NCBI GenBank assembly: GCA_019638115.1
Contig: JAHBUK010000001.1
Coordinates: forward strand, 1,089,033-1,153,032
Direction: 5' to 3'
DNA: 64,000 nt
Source of the DNA: Flavobacteriales bacterium
GTDB taxonomy: Bacteria; Bacteroidota; Bacteroidia; Flavobacteriales_F; PHOS-HE28
The notes below the pieces were generated by a model, which did not search any database, was not told the origin of the DNA, and saw only the letters and a list, made by a program, of their open reading frames with translations. Position 1 is the first letter of the stretch. Each line of letters starts with the position of its first letter. The translations under genes were made by a program, and so were the position numbers. Of the stretch, positions 9,852 to 18,512 are shown one piece after another.

Positions 9852-10415
9852 ATGAAGTACCTCATCGTGGGCTTGGGCAACCCCGGGCCGGAATACGCGG
9901 ATACCCGCCACAACATCGGATTCCAAGTGCTGGACGCCCTCGCCGGGGCGTCCAGCCTTGTTTTCGGCCCTGCCCGATACGGTGACAAGGCCGAGTTGAA
10001 ACACAAGGGCCGCACCTTCATTCTGGTGAAGCCAAGCACCTTCATGAATCTCAGTGGCAAGGCTGTGCGCTACTGGATGGAGCAGGAACATATTCCCGCG
10101 GAGCGCGTGTTGGTGATCACTGACGACCTGGCCATACCCTTTGGTGCCATCCGCATAAAACCCAAGGGTGGTGCAGGTGGCCACAACGGTCTTACCAGCA
10201 TCATTGAGCTGCTGGGCACCGAGGAATTCCCCCGCTTGCGCTTCGGTATCGGAAGTGATTTTCCAAGGGGCCGGCAGAGCGAGTATGTATTGGGTGCTTG
10301 GAACGAGTTGGAGCGCAAGACCCTATCAGACCGCATTGATCTGGCCTCCAAGGCCATCCTGCAGTTCGGGTTGCTTGGCGTGGACAGCGCCATGAACAAC
10401 TTCAACAAGCGGTAG
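9852..10415 (+). CDS. pth: Peptidyl-tRNA hydrolase
   Basis: 187 residues. It releases peptides from peptidyl-tRNA dropped by the ribosome. The active-site positions of the E. coli enzyme are present: N10 in GLGNPGPEY, catalytic H20 in DTRHNIGF, the FMNLSG motif and an Asp in ITDDLAIPFG. The GGAGGHNGL loop is also intact. It is the third gene of the prs-rplY-pth group, 41 nt after rplY. Confidence 0.97.
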   Translation: MKYLIVGLGNPGPEYADTRHNIGFQVLDALAGASSLVFGPARYGDKAELKHKGRTFILVKPSTFMNLSGKAVRYWMEQEHIPAERVLVITDDLAIPFGAIRIKPKGGAGGHNGLTSIIELLGTEEFPRLRFGIGSDFPRGRQSEYVLGAWNELERKTLSDRIDLASKAILQFGLLGVDSAMNNFNKR

Positions 10416-10438
10416 GGGGGGGCGCCTAATGTGCCTAC

Positions 10439-10446
10439 TAACTTTG
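10439..10446 (+). promoter_or_regulatory. -7 box (TAACTTTG) for ferritin
   Basis: TAACTTTG is a perfect TAnnTTTG -7 element located 24 nt before an ATG that gives a ferritin N-terminus of canonical length. It argues against the upstream GTG at 10431, which would lie inside the promoter. No clear TTG is found at the -33 distance. Confidence 0.5.
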
Positions 10447-10469
10447 CCCCCACACCAGATTACCAGACC

Positions 10470-10985
10470 ATGCTTTCCAAGAAGATCGAAGCGGCCCTGA
10501 ACGGCCAGGTGGCCGTGGAGGCCAACAGCAGCCAAGCCTACCTCGCCATGGCCTCCTGGGCAGAGAACACCGGCCTTAGCGGTACTGCTGCATTCCTCTA
10601 TCGCCACAGCGATGAGGAGCGCATGCACATGCTTAAGCTTGTGAAGTTCATCAATGAGCGTGGTGGAAAAGCCGTGATCCCCGCCCTGAAACAGCCCGGT
10701 ACCAACTACAAGGCCATCACGGATGTGTTCAAGGCCCTGCTGGACCACGAGACCAAGGTGACCAACGAGATCAACGGCGTGGTGGACCTGTGCCTGAAAG
10801 AGAAGGACTACACCACGCACAACTTCATGCAGTGGTACGTGGGTGAGCAGATCGAAGAGGAGGCCTTGGCCCGTACCCTGATCGACAAGCTGAACCTGAT
10901 CGGCAACGACAAAGGTGGCCTGTACCTGTTCGATCGCGACCTGGAAGGCATGACCGGACCACAGGGAACGGGCAACGCCAAGTAG
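10470..10985 (+). CDS. Ferritin (non-haem, FtnA-like)
   Basis: 171 residues from the ATG at 10470; an in-frame GTG at 10431 would add 13 residues but overlaps a good -7 box. Ferroxidase ligands fall at the FtnA positions: E17 in EANSSQAY, E50 and H53 in HSDEERMHM, with further acidic residues in QWYVGEQIEEEA. The protein should form a 24-subunit shell that oxidises and stores iron. It has its own promoter after pth. The C-terminus is a short Gly-rich tail. Confidence 0.95.
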   Translation: MLSKKIEAALNGQVAVEANSSQAYLAMASWAENTGLSGTAAFLYRHSDEERMHMLKLVKFINERGGKAVIPALKQPGTNYKAITDVFKALLDHETKVTNEINGVVDLCLKEKDYTTHNFMQWYVGEQIEEEALARTLIDKLNLIGNDKGGLYLFDRDLEGMTGPQGTGNAK

Positions 10986-11012
10986 GGCGGGTATTGGCTC
11001 CTTGTTCGGAGG

Positions 11013-12461
11013 TCACCAAGGCCAATCGCCACCGATCCGGAGCGGGCCCTCAAGACCGGCTTCCGTCAAGCGCCGCTTCAGTTGGGTCTCGCTGAATTGC
11101 CCTGGCAGTGCCTCTTGTGCCGCCAATCCGTACACCAGCATTCCCGTAAAGCGCACGTTGTTCACCATGGCCTGCGGGTCCACCAGGTGTATGTCGTCGC
11201 AACTGCTGTGGTAGCAGCCGTACACGTGTTTTCCCAGATCGCTGAGGGGGTAGAGCACCGGTACGCCGGCCATTAGGAAGGGTTGGTGGTCGCTATGCAG
11301 CCATATTTCCTCGGAAACGCGGCCGGAGTAAGAGCTGCTGTCCACTTGATGGATGGAGGTGCTTAGTGCGGCAATGAGATCGCTCCAGCCCGAAGGCCCG
11401 GCCACACCGAAACCTTGAGGGTGGCCGGCCATATCCAGGTTGATCATGCACTTGATCCGTGCAAGCTCCCCGCTCTTCCGGTAGTGCTCAACCAACGCCC
11501 GAGACCCCAGCAGACCCTGTTCCTCGCCCATGAACAGCACGAAGCGCACGGTGCGTTCCGGCTTGAAAGGCATGGCTTGCATGGCCCTGGCAAGATCCAG
11601 AATGGAGTAGGAGCCAAGCCCATTGTCGGTTGCTCCGGTGGCAAGGTCCCAACTATCCAGGTGCCCGCCCACCACGATCACCTCCTCCGGAAGCCGGGTA
11701 CCGCGGATCTCGGCGATCACATTGTGGGCCTCCACAACAGCGCTTTGGTTGCTCATGGTAAGCCGTGCCGTAAGCGCTTGTCCATTGGCGAGCATGGCTC
11801 GCAGGTTGGTTCCATCCTCGGTGGCTACGCATGCCGCAGGAACAGGGATCAGGGTGCCGTCTATGGAAGCGGTTCCGGTCAGCAAGATCCCGCCTTCCAC
11901 CTGGTTCACGAAGAGGATGGCCGCCGCCCCGCGGGCCAAGGCCAGCGCTGCCTTTTCGCTCCTGTGCAGGTTGCGGCTTCCCTCCGGGGCATCCACCAGG
12001 CCGATGTTCACCAGCGCTACTTTGCCGGCCAGGGCATTGCCCAAGAGGTCGAGATCCGCAGGCAGGCCATTGCCCGCATCGATCAGGGGCGCCTCCACAT
12101 CGGCCTCCAGCGGGGTGTTCGCCAGAGCCACGGCGGTCAAGTGAAGAAAGCCCGAGCCATCGCCAATGGTAAGCCCTACGCGACCCCGTGACCAAGCTTG
12201 TGCCCGGAACGGGAAGAGCTGCACATGTTCCAGGCCCGATCGGCGGAAAAGACTGTCCGAGCTTACCTCGGCGCGGGTGCCCTGTGGGCTGCCGGTCAGG
12301 CGGTGCCCGATATGGGTCGTACTCCAACGCAGCCAGGTATATCCAAGGGCGTGGCGCTGGGCTTCCATATCGAAGGCCACCCAGCGATCTTGTTGTGCCT
12401 GTAAGTCAACAAACCCGTGTTGACAGAGGATCAGAACGAGCGCGCGAAGCAGCGCTGGCAT
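11013..12461 (-). CDS. Secreted M28-family zinc aminopeptidase with PA domain
   Basis: 482 residues from the ATG at 12461, which begins a signal peptide (MPALLRALVLILC); an upstream in-frame ATG at 12650 would run through the divergent gene and is unlikely. A protease-associated (PA) domain spans about residues 120-260. The M28 metallopeptidase domain follows, with zinc/catalytic residues in GGHLDSWD, GATDNG, GEEQGLLGS, NLDMAG and SDHQPF. Likely an exported carboxypeptidase Q-like or aminopeptidase enzyme acting on peptides. A TAGCTTTG -7 box on this strand (12519-12526) could drive it. The neighbours are signalling genes on the other strand. Confidence 0.92.
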   Translation of the reverse strand: MPALLRALVLILCQHGFVDLQAQQDRWVAFDMEAQRHALGYTWLRWSTTHIGHRLTGSPQGTRAEVSSDSLFRRSGLEHVQLFPFRAQAWSRGRVGLTIGDGSGFLHLTAVALANTPLEADVEAPLIDAGNGLPADLDLLGNALAGKVALVNIGLVDAPEGSRNLHRSEKAALALARGAAAILFVNQVEGGILLTGTASIDGTLIPVPAACVATEDGTNLRAMLANGQALTARLTMSNQSAVVEAHNVIAEIRGTRLPEEVIVVGGHLDSWDLATGATDNGLGSYSILDLARAMQAMPFKPERTVRFVLFMGEEQGLLGSRALVEHYRKSGELARIKCMINLDMAGHPQGFGVAGPSGWSDLIAALSTSIHQVDSSSYSGRVSEEIWLHSDHQPFLMAGVPVLYPLSDLGKHVYGCYHSSCDDIHLVDPQAMVNNVRFTGMLVYGLAAQEALPGQFSETQLKRRLTEAGLEGPLRIGGDWPW

Positions 12462-12537
12462 GACGCTACTTTGCCGTGTGGTGAAGTGGATCGGCATGGG
12501 ATCGGTGAAGGGCGGCGCCAAAGCTACGTTGGGCAGC

Positions 12538-13080
12538 ATGCGTATTCGCCGTATTTCCAAGTTGTTGATACTGCTTCCGCTGTTGCTCTGCACGGCGGTG
12601 CAACAGCAACGGGACCCGGAAAAGGATACCCGCGCCATTCTGCAGGCCAATTATCTGTACAACATAGCCAAGCTGGTGGAGTGGAAAGATACCAGCATGC
12701 GCAGTGGGAACTTCGTGATCGGCGTGCTGGGCAACGTCAACCTTTACCAGGAGCTTATCAAGCAGTACTCCACAAGGAGCATCGGCAGCCAAAGCATTGA
12801 AGTTCGAAAGCTGCCCCGTTCGGCACAAGTGGAACGATGCCATATCCTCTTCGTGGGGCGCACGGAATTGGCCTTGTTGCCCGATATCTACAAGAATATG
12901 AAGACGCAACCCACCATGGTCGTCACCGAGTATTCAGGGGCGCTCGATGATGGTGCGGTGGTGAATTTCGTGGAGGTGGACAACCTGTTGAAATATGAAC
13001 TCAACATGGCCAATGCCCGTGGTCATGGTCTGGTGGTGGGAGCCACGCTGAAGAACCTGGCACATCGGGTCGAGGAATGA
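12538..13080 (+). CDS. YfiR/DUF4154 family periplasmic protein
   Basis: 180 residues from the ATG at 12538, which starts a signal peptide (MRIRRISKLLILLPLLLC); the longer frame from 12460 would overlap the divergent peptidase start. The mature protein has the family hallmark QANYLYNIAKLVEW and an ILFVGRTE segment. YfiR proteins are periplasmic regulators that sequester a membrane-bound signalling partner, for example a HAMP-containing diguanylate cyclase. Here the downstream partner is a HAMP-PP2C phosphatase. The stop overlaps the next gene's ATG (ATGA), so translation is coupled. Confidence 0.85.
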   Translation: MRIRRISKLLILLPLLLCTAVQQQRDPEKDTRAILQANYLYNIAKLVEWKDTSMRSGNFVIGVLGNVNLYQELIKQYSTRSIGSQSIEVRKLPRSAQVERCHILFVGRTELALLPDIYKNMKTQPTMVVTEYSGALDDGAVVNFVEVDNLLKYELNMANARGHGLVVGATLKNLAHRVEE

Positions 13081-13973
13081 TCATGACCATGCGCTCAGTC
13101 ATAACCCTCCTGTTTGCGTTCTGCGTGCTTGTATTGCGTGCGCAGCCGGACCCCTTCGTATCGGCGCTGGAGAAATATCAGGCCGGCGATCTTCAGCAGG
13201 CAAAGCAGCTCATCGATCGCGCTGTGAAGTCTCCGGGGCATAGCGTGAATGCCGAAGCCTGGTTGCTGCGCGGTTTCATATACAAGGATGTCTTCAAGGA
13301 CATGCAGAACGCCAGCGAGGCTGATGTGGTCCGCGATGAAGCAGTGGCGAGCTTGTACAACTGCATGTTGTTGGATGAGGAGAACACCTACCGTGTGAAT
13401 GCCGACCAGGCCTATGACTACCTGGCAAGGTCCTATTACAACGATGCGGCCAAGGCGCTTAGCGGTATGGACGATGCACGTGCCGAAGCGCTCTTTGCCA
13501 AATACAAGGAAGCCATGTTGAGGCAGGACCCGAAGGTCCAGTTGAAGGCGCGCGAGATAGAATTCCTCAATGCCTTGGGCACGCTGCATACCAAACAACA
13601 CAATAAGGACCGTAAGAACGATGCGCTCTTTGAGCGGGCTGTGCAAGACTTCAAGGCCGCACTTGCCTTGGATCCCGAGAATTATGGGGCCAACTACAAC
13701 CTGGCCACGCTGTACTACAACCAAGGGGTCATGCGCATACGCCAAGTGGGTCCAACGGATGAGATCGCGGACATCATTGACATACAGGAAACCGCACGGG
13801 TCTCTTTCCGCCAAGCATTACCGTACATGCTGAAAGCGCATGAATTGAACCCAACGCGCCGGGAAACCCTTCTGGGCCTGGAGAACATCTACTACAGCCT
13901 GCAGGACCAACAGCGCACGGAAGAGATCCGCCGCTTGTTCGAAGAACTGCCGCCGAACAACGACGACCGGTAA
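13077..13973 (+). CDS. Exported TPR-repeat protein
   Basis: 298 residues beginning with a signal peptide (MRSVITLLFAFCVLVLRAQ). The start overlaps the YfiR stop by 4 nt; further in-frame ATGs at 13083 and 13089 are possible. The rest is helical with TPR-like motifs, such as DFKAALALDPENYGANYNLA and MLKAHELNPTRRETLLGLEN. Probably a periplasmic scaffold between the YfiR protein and the HAMP-PP2C phosphatase that follows after 9 nt. No enzymatic motif is seen. Confidence 0.8.
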   Translation: MIMTMRSVITLLFAFCVLVLRAQPDPFVSALEKYQAGDLQQAKQLIDRAVKSPGHSVNAEAWLLRGFIYKDVFKDMQNASEADVVRDEAVASLYNCMLLDEENTYRVNADQAYDYLARSYYNDAAKALSGMDDARAEALFAKYKEAMLRQDPKVQLKAREIEFLNALGTLHTKQHNKDRKNDALFERAVQDFKAALALDPENYGANYNLATLYYNQGVMRIRQVGPTDEIADIIDIQETARVSFRQALPYMLKAHELNPTRRETLLGLENIYYSLQDQQRTEEIRRLFEELPPNNDDR

Positions 13974-13982
13974 GCTGCTGCC

Positions 13983-15770
13983 ATGGCGATGCGCATGACC
14001 ATTGGCCGGAAGATCGCAATGGGCTTCGGCCTGTTCATATTCTTCGCGCTCATCGTGGTGTTGCTCACCAACCGTACCCTGGAGCGAAGCCGGGCCATCA
14101 ACGACCAGATAAACCGGGTCTATTCGCCATCCCTGGATGCGCTGGTGACATTGCGCAACCTGGCGGTGAACGCACACACCCTGATCAAGCAATGGGCCTT
14201 GTTGGAAAGCCGGGCCGACGCCCCCGAAAAAACCGCCTTGGTGCAGATCACCAACCAGGAACTTCCCCAAGTGTTGGACCGCTTGGATACCCTTATGGCG
14301 CATTGGGATCCCGAAGAGGTCGCGCTTATGAACCAGGTCTCCTCTGAGCTGGGGGGAGTTTTCGAGTTGCATGAGCAGATAAAGACCATGCTCCCATCCC
14401 TGGAGAGCTACAGCGACCCGCTTGTGCACCTCATGCGCAATGACCTGGCGGAAGAGGGCGGGGCCCTGGACCAGCAGGGCCAGGCTGTGCTGGCCAGCTT
14501 GGACAGGCTGATGCTCATGCAGGAGGACAAACGACGACAGCTCTCCAGCGGCATGATCAGGAGCTTCGACTCCTTGAAGTTCTTCGTCCTTTACCTGGGC
14601 ATCGCACTGGTGGTCATCGGAGTGGTCGTTGCGGTGCTCATCATCCGCGGTATCGTTAGGCCCGTTAGGCGCCTTCGAAGTGTGCTGCTCAGCCTTGGGC
14701 GCGGTGTATTCCCCCGCACCCGGATTAGTGTTACCAATGATGAGATCGGCGATATGAGCGTGGCGCTCACCTCTTTGGTGGAGGGCTTGAAAAGGACCAC
14801 GGACTTCTCGCACGCTGTGGCCGCCGGCAATTTCGAGGCAGAGTTCCAGCCCATGAGCCAAGAGGACGTGCTCGGCTTGGCCTTGTTGAAGATGCGCGAC
14901 GAGCTTGGACAACGTGAACGCTCGCTCGAACTGAAGGTCATGGAGCGCACCGAGGAAGTGGTGCGCCAAAAGGATGAGGTGGAGCGCCAGAGCCGCAAGG
15001 TGGTGGAGCTCTACAAGAACGTCACAGACAGCATCCGTTACGCCAAAAGGCTTCAAGAGTCCATTCTCCCGCCCGAAAAGCGCATACGTGACCTTATGCC
15101 CGACTCCTTTGTGCTATACCGGCCAAAGGACATTGTAAGTGGTGATTTCTATTGGGTGGATCGCATGCGGGACAAGGTCCTGTTCGCAGCCGTGGACTGC
15201 ACCGGCCATGGTGTGCCCGGAGCCTTCATGAGCCTTATTGGGCACAACGGGCTGAACCAGGCTGTTAAGGAGCGACAACACACCCGACCGAGTGAGGTCT
15301 TGAAGGAGTTGAACCGCATCGCATTCGAGGCCCTTCACAAAGACCGCGAGCAGTATCTGGTCCGCGACGGTATGGACATGGCCTTTTGCAGCTACGACCC
15401 CCGAACGCGTGAGCTGGAATACGCGGGCGCCAATTGCCCGCTGTATGTTGTGCGACGTGGTGAGCTGATACAGTACAGCCCGAACAAGAGCGCCATCGGA
15501 AGCTTCGAACTGGCCGACATGGTGTTCACGGACCACCGCATCCAACTGGAAGCGGATGACATGGTTTACATCTTCTCAGATGGATACGCCGACCAGTTCG
15601 GCGGGCCCAAGGGAAAGAAGTTCCTGTACAAACAATTCCGGGACACCCTGGTCGGGCTCAGCCAAGAACCCACAGCCAGGCAGCGCAGCATGCTCCAGGA
15701 GGTGTTCAACAACTGGCGCGGCGCCCACGAGCAGGTGGACGACATTCTGGTGATCGGAATGCGCGCCTAA
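13983..15770 (+). CDS. Membrane HAMP-PP2C (SpoIIE-type) serine phosphatase
   Basis: 595 residues. A transmembrane segment (about 12-34) and a second one (about 198-222) enclose a periplasmic four-helix sensor of the 4HB_MCP type. A HAMP domain follows (about 220-275), then a coiled coil (about 305-345) and a PPM/SpoIIE phosphatase domain (about 355-592). Metal-binding aspartates are in DFYWVD, VDCTGHGVPGAF and SDGYADQFGG. It probably dephosphorylates an anti-sigma antagonist or another phospho-Ser protein in response to periplasmic conditions. With the YfiR and TPR genes it forms a three-gene operon; no antagonist or kinase gene is adjacent. Confidence 0.9.
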   Translation: MAMRMTIGRKIAMGFGLFIFFALIVVLLTNRTLERSRAINDQINRVYSPSLDALVTLRNLAVNAHTLIKQWALLESRADAPEKTALVQITNQELPQVLDRLDTLMAHWDPEEVALMNQVSSELGGVFELHEQIKTMLPSLESYSDPLVHLMRNDLAEEGGALDQQGQAVLASLDRLMLMQEDKRRQLSSGMIRSFDSLKFFVLYLGIALVVIGVVVAVLIIRGIVRPVRRLRSVLLSLGRGVFPRTRISVTNDEIGDMSVALTSLVEGLKRTTDFSHAVAAGNFEAEFQPMSQEDVLGLALLKMRDELGQRERSLELKVMERTEEVVRQKDEVERQSRKVVELYKNVTDSIRYAKRLQESILPPEKRIRDLMPDSFVLYRPKDIVSGDFYWVDRMRDKVLFAAVDCTGHGVPGAFMSLIGHNGLNQAVKERQHTRPSEVLKELNRIAFEALHKDREQYLVRDGMDMAFCSYDPRTRELEYAGANCPLYVVRRGELIQYSPNKSAIGSFELADMVFTDHRIQLEADDMVYIFSDGYADQFGGPKGKKFLYKQFRDTLVGLSQEPTARQRSMLQEVFNNWRGAHEQVDDILVIGMRA

Positions 15771-15812
15771 GTCCTTGCTCGGACCATCCGGCACACAACG
15801 GCCAACGCAAGC

Positions 15813-16652
15813 CTACTGGAAGCTCCAGCCGCCACCCACCGAGGTCTCCCGGGGGTTCATGAGCATTACCGGTATCTGCGCCTCGTTGGAGAGCACCTCC
15901 TGTTCGTAGGGCACACCCAGCACGCCGAAGATGTTGCCTTGGGCCAGGTTCATGATCGCGATCAGATCCGCGTCCACCTCCACGGCGTAGCGAACAACCG
16001 CCTTCACAAAATCGCCGCTGTCCTCGTCGGTAATGGTGGCATCGTGCGCAATGCCCCGTTCCTCCAGGTATTGTTTGGCGAACTTGATGTGATTGACCAA
16101 TTGCTTGTGCAGGAATTCATCGTCCTCCCGCGGGGTCACCAAGTGCACCTTGCTGTTGAAGTACTTTGCCATGTCCGCCACCAAGGTCAATTTCTGGCGG
16201 GTTTCCTTGTGAAGGTCAAGTGGCACCACGATCGAATCATAGCCACCCTCTTTGATGGGGCGCTGTTGCACCACGATGAACGGCACCTCGGAATTGGTGA
16301 TCACGCGCAGGGCCCGGCTACCGGTCAGGAACTGCATGCCGCGCATGCCGTGGGTACCCATGATGATCAACGAGGCATCAATCTCCGCTGCCGCATCACC
16401 GATGTCCTCGAAGATGCTGCCTACCCGGACCAGTTTATGGACCAGCACCGTGGTGCCTTTTTCCGTGGCTCGTGCCACAGCGGCCTCCAGCTTGCGACGG
16501 GCCTCTTCCGCCTCGGAAGCCTTGGGTACAACATGCAGTAAGTAAACCTCTGCTGCCGCGTGCTCGGCCAGATTCATGGCATGGTCAATAGCACAATCGG
16601 CCACCGGTGTGAAGTCGGTGGGTACCAGGATCTTCGTCTTTTTCTGGGTCAT
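15813..16652 (-). CDS. Tandem-domain universal stress protein
   Basis: 279 residues from the ATG at 16652; the longer frame to 16751 has an atypical N-terminus. Two UspA domains are in tandem: the first begins KILVPTDFTPVADCAIDHA and has the nucleotide-binding GTHGMRGMQFLTGS loop (G-x2-G-x9-GS type). The second (about residues 150-275) begins SIVVPLDLHKETRQKL and has a degenerate loop (NLAQGNIFGVLGV). Cytoplasmic stress protein of unknown detailed role. It is divergent from ssb1. A TATCTTTA motif at 16697-16704 on this strand is a near match to the -7 consensus. Confidence 0.92.
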   Translation of the reverse strand: MTQKKTKILVPTDFTPVADCAIDHAMNLAEHAAAEVYLLHVVPKASEAEEARRKLEAAVARATEKGTTVLVHKLVRVGSIFEDIGDAAAEIDASLIIMGTHGMRGMQFLTGSRALRVITNSEVPFIVVQQRPIKEGGYDSIVVPLDLHKETRQKLTLVADMAKYFNSKVHLVTPREDDEFLHKQLVNHIKFAKQYLEERGIAHDATITDEDSGDFVKAVVRYAVEVDADLIAIMNLAQGNIFGVLGVPYEQEVLSNEAQIPVMLMNPRETSVGGGWSFQ

Positions 16653-16780
16653 TGGGGGTGTCCGGTTTCCTTGCGGTATGGTGCTCTGAAGGCGGCTAAA
16701 GATAGACGAAAGCCTGAAGTCGGATGTTCCATGCGCCGGGCCGATGCCCATTGGCGATCGGGCAAGTTCTCAGGCGTAAA

Positions 16781-16832
16781 GCAAACGCTTGCCAACGCTT
16801 GTAAACGGCTGCAAATGCTTACTGCCCGGATC
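16781..16832 (+). repeat. Phased 10-bp repeat array upstream of ssb1
   Basis: Four 10-nt units in perfect register: gcaaacgctt, gccaacgctt, gtaaacggct and gcaaatgctt (16781-16820), followed by actgcccggatc. A TTTG box (16854-16857) lies 34 nt after the last unit. An array with the same unit length, copy number, trailing CCCGGATC and spacing to a TTTG box precedes the second ssb gene at 20599. One unit per DNA helical turn suggests a protein binding one face; the CCCGGATC falls where the -33 element would be. Confidence 0.75.
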
Positions 16833-16919
16833 ATCGCTCTCAAGGGGTTCTCCTTTGCAGCGTCAATGGTCGGTTCCGCCGACCGGAAAGCTCCGATAAA
16901 CCCATCAACCCAACACATC

Positions 16920-17267
16920 ATGAACATGAACAACAAAGTACAACTCATCGGGCACCTCGGTAACGACCCCGAACTGAAGGACGTGGGCAATGGAAAGCGC
17001 GTGCTGCGTTTCCGCATGGCCACCAACGAGCGCTACAAGGGCACGGACGGAGAGTGGAAGGACAACACGGAATGGCACCCGGTGGTGGCCTGGGGCAAAC
17101 AAGCGGAGCGCTTGGCCGGACAGGTGGGCAAGGGCAGCGGCTTGTTGGTGGAAGGGCGACTTGTGCACCGGAACTACGAGACCAAGGAAGGGGAGAAGCG
17201 TACGTCTTCGGAAGTGGTGCTCTCCGATTACCGCCTGATGTCTGCCGCAAAGGGCGTGGCAGCATAG
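16920..17267 (+). CDS. ssb: Short single-stranded DNA-binding protein (paralogue 1)
   Basis: 115 residues from the ATG at 16920 (MNMNNKVQLIGHLG). It is essentially one OB fold: NKVQLIGHLGNDPELK, then WHPVVAWGKQAERLA, LLVEGRLVHRNYE and SEVVLSDY. The usual glycine-rich linker and acidic C-terminal tip (DDDIPF type) that recruits partner proteins is missing; the protein ends KGVAA. It is therefore more like an accessory SSB than the housekeeping one. A paralogue with the same upstream array lies 3.8 kb downstream. A terminator follows. Confidence 0.93.
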   Translation: MNMNNKVQLIGHLGNDPELKDVGNGKRVLRFRMATNERYKGTDGEWKDNTEWHPVVAWGKQAERLAGQVGKGSGLLVEGRLVHRNYETKEGEKRTSSEVVLSDYRLMSAAKGVAA

Positions 17268-17285
17268 CGGATGATCCTTGTTAAC

Positions 17286-17318
17286 GCGGAAAGGGGGCCG
17301 AGCAAGCCCCCTTTCTGC
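17286..17318. terminator. Bidirectional terminator between ssb1 and the PKD gene
   Basis: GAAAGGGGGC (17289-17298) pairs perfectly with GCCCCCTTTC (17306-17315) around a 7-nt loop, and flanking cgc/gcg can extend the stem. Short A and T runs at the two sides suit both convergent transcripts. Confidence 0.75.
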
Positions 17319-17321
17319 GTA

Positions 17322-18512
17322 CTAATGCTTGATGATGCGAAGCATATGCCGCGATCGCGCGGCCGTAAGTTGCAAGGAGTAGGGCCCACCGGGAAGTGCG
17401 CTTAGGTCCAATGTGTTCATTGAAGGACCCAGGAGGGTTTGTCGCACCACTGCACGGCCGAGCGCATCAAAAAGCACGGCATCATATGCACCCTGCTCAA
17501 GTCCGCTCAAATGCAGTTGGTCGCCAACCGGATTCGGCCACACCCGCACTGGCGTATCCGAGCCGCCCATCTCTTCCGTTCCGACCACGTTCACGAACAC
17601 ATCGCGGCAGGTGATGGTTACGCATGTATCGGCCAACAACGGACCCCATGTACGCACGGTGGAGCATAGCTGGTAAGAGCCCGCAAGCGTATAGCTGTGC
17701 AACGCGAAGCGCCCCTGTTCGGTAGGGCTTCCGTCGCCGAAATCCCAGCTGATCGTGTTGTTCATGCCAGAGGTTATGGACGTATCGAGCACCCCTACAA
17801 GACCCTCCTGCTGCACCATGATGAAGCCCGGTTCGAACACAACATCACAAGGCACCGGCACAGCCCCCAGGTATAGCCACTTGCAGACCGTACTGGTGCA
17901 TGCCACAGGGGGCGGGCCGCTCACGCTTAAGCACACCTTGAAGGGGCCGCTGCCGTAGTAGGTGTGTGACGGGCTTGCACCCTGCCCTGTTCCTCCGTCC
18001 CCAAAGGACCAGGTTTGTTGTACTATCCCCTCCCCGAATGCCGAAACATCTTGAAAGGTGATCGTGGATGCCAGTGCCGAAGCAAGCTCGAAATCCGCCG
18101 AAAGTGTGGCGCAACTCGTATCCTGCAACACATTCACAAAGCGGCAGGTGGTGGTGCTGCATGGCTGCTGCGCGAGCACGTCGAAAGCATTCACGGTAAG
18201 GCACACAAGGTGTTCGCCCGGCAATTGGAACGAGTGTGTATGGGTCTCCGTGAAATACTGATCGAACGTGACGCCATCGAAGACGCTCCACACATTGCTG
18301 TAAGGGATCGTTTGGCCAGCGGTCACTTCCGGGAGGAACGTGTAGGTGAGGAGGCCGATCAGCTCCTCGCTGAATTCGACCTCCAGCGAGGGGTCGCAGC
18401 CTTGCCAGCCCCCACCCCCCAAGGCATCGCGTTGCTCATCCAGCAGTTGGCCGCGCGCGGCCCCTGAGATCAGCAGGAACAAGAGCAGTATCGAATAGGA
18501 GCGAGAACTCAT
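17322..18512 (-). CDS. Secreted PKD-domain protein with T9SS sorting domain
   Basis: 396 residues from the ATG at 18512, with signal peptide MSSRSYSILLLFLLISGAARG. At least two PKD-type beta domains are visible, each with a WSFGDGGTG or WDFGDGSPT motif, and several Cys pairs occur. The C-terminus (about residues 315-396) begins VRVWPNPVGDQLHLSGL and is a T9SS type A sorting domain, so the mature protein is probably exported across the outer membrane. The ATG overlaps the upstream stop by 4 nt, making it the third gene of the sigma / dual-membrane anti-sigma operon. Confidence 0.88.
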   Translation of the reverse strand: MSSRSYSILLLFLLISGAARGQLLDEQRDALGGGGWQGCDPSLEVEFSEELIGLLTYTFLPEVTAGQTIPYSNVWSVFDGVTFDQYFTETHTHSFQLPGEHLVCLTVNAFDVLAQQPCSTTTCRFVNVLQDTSCATLSADFELASALASTITFQDVSAFGEGIVQQTWSFGDGGTGQGASPSHTYYGSGPFKVCLSVSGPPPVACTSTVCKWLYLGAVPVPCDVVFEPGFIMVQQEGLVGVLDTSITSGMNNTISWDFGDGSPTEQGRFALHSYTLAGSYQLCSTVRTWGPLLADTCVTITCRDVFVNVVGTEEMGGSDTPVRVWPNPVGDQLHLSGLEQGAYDAVLFDALGRAVVRQTLLGPSMNTLDLSALPGGPYSLQLTAARSRHMLRIIKH

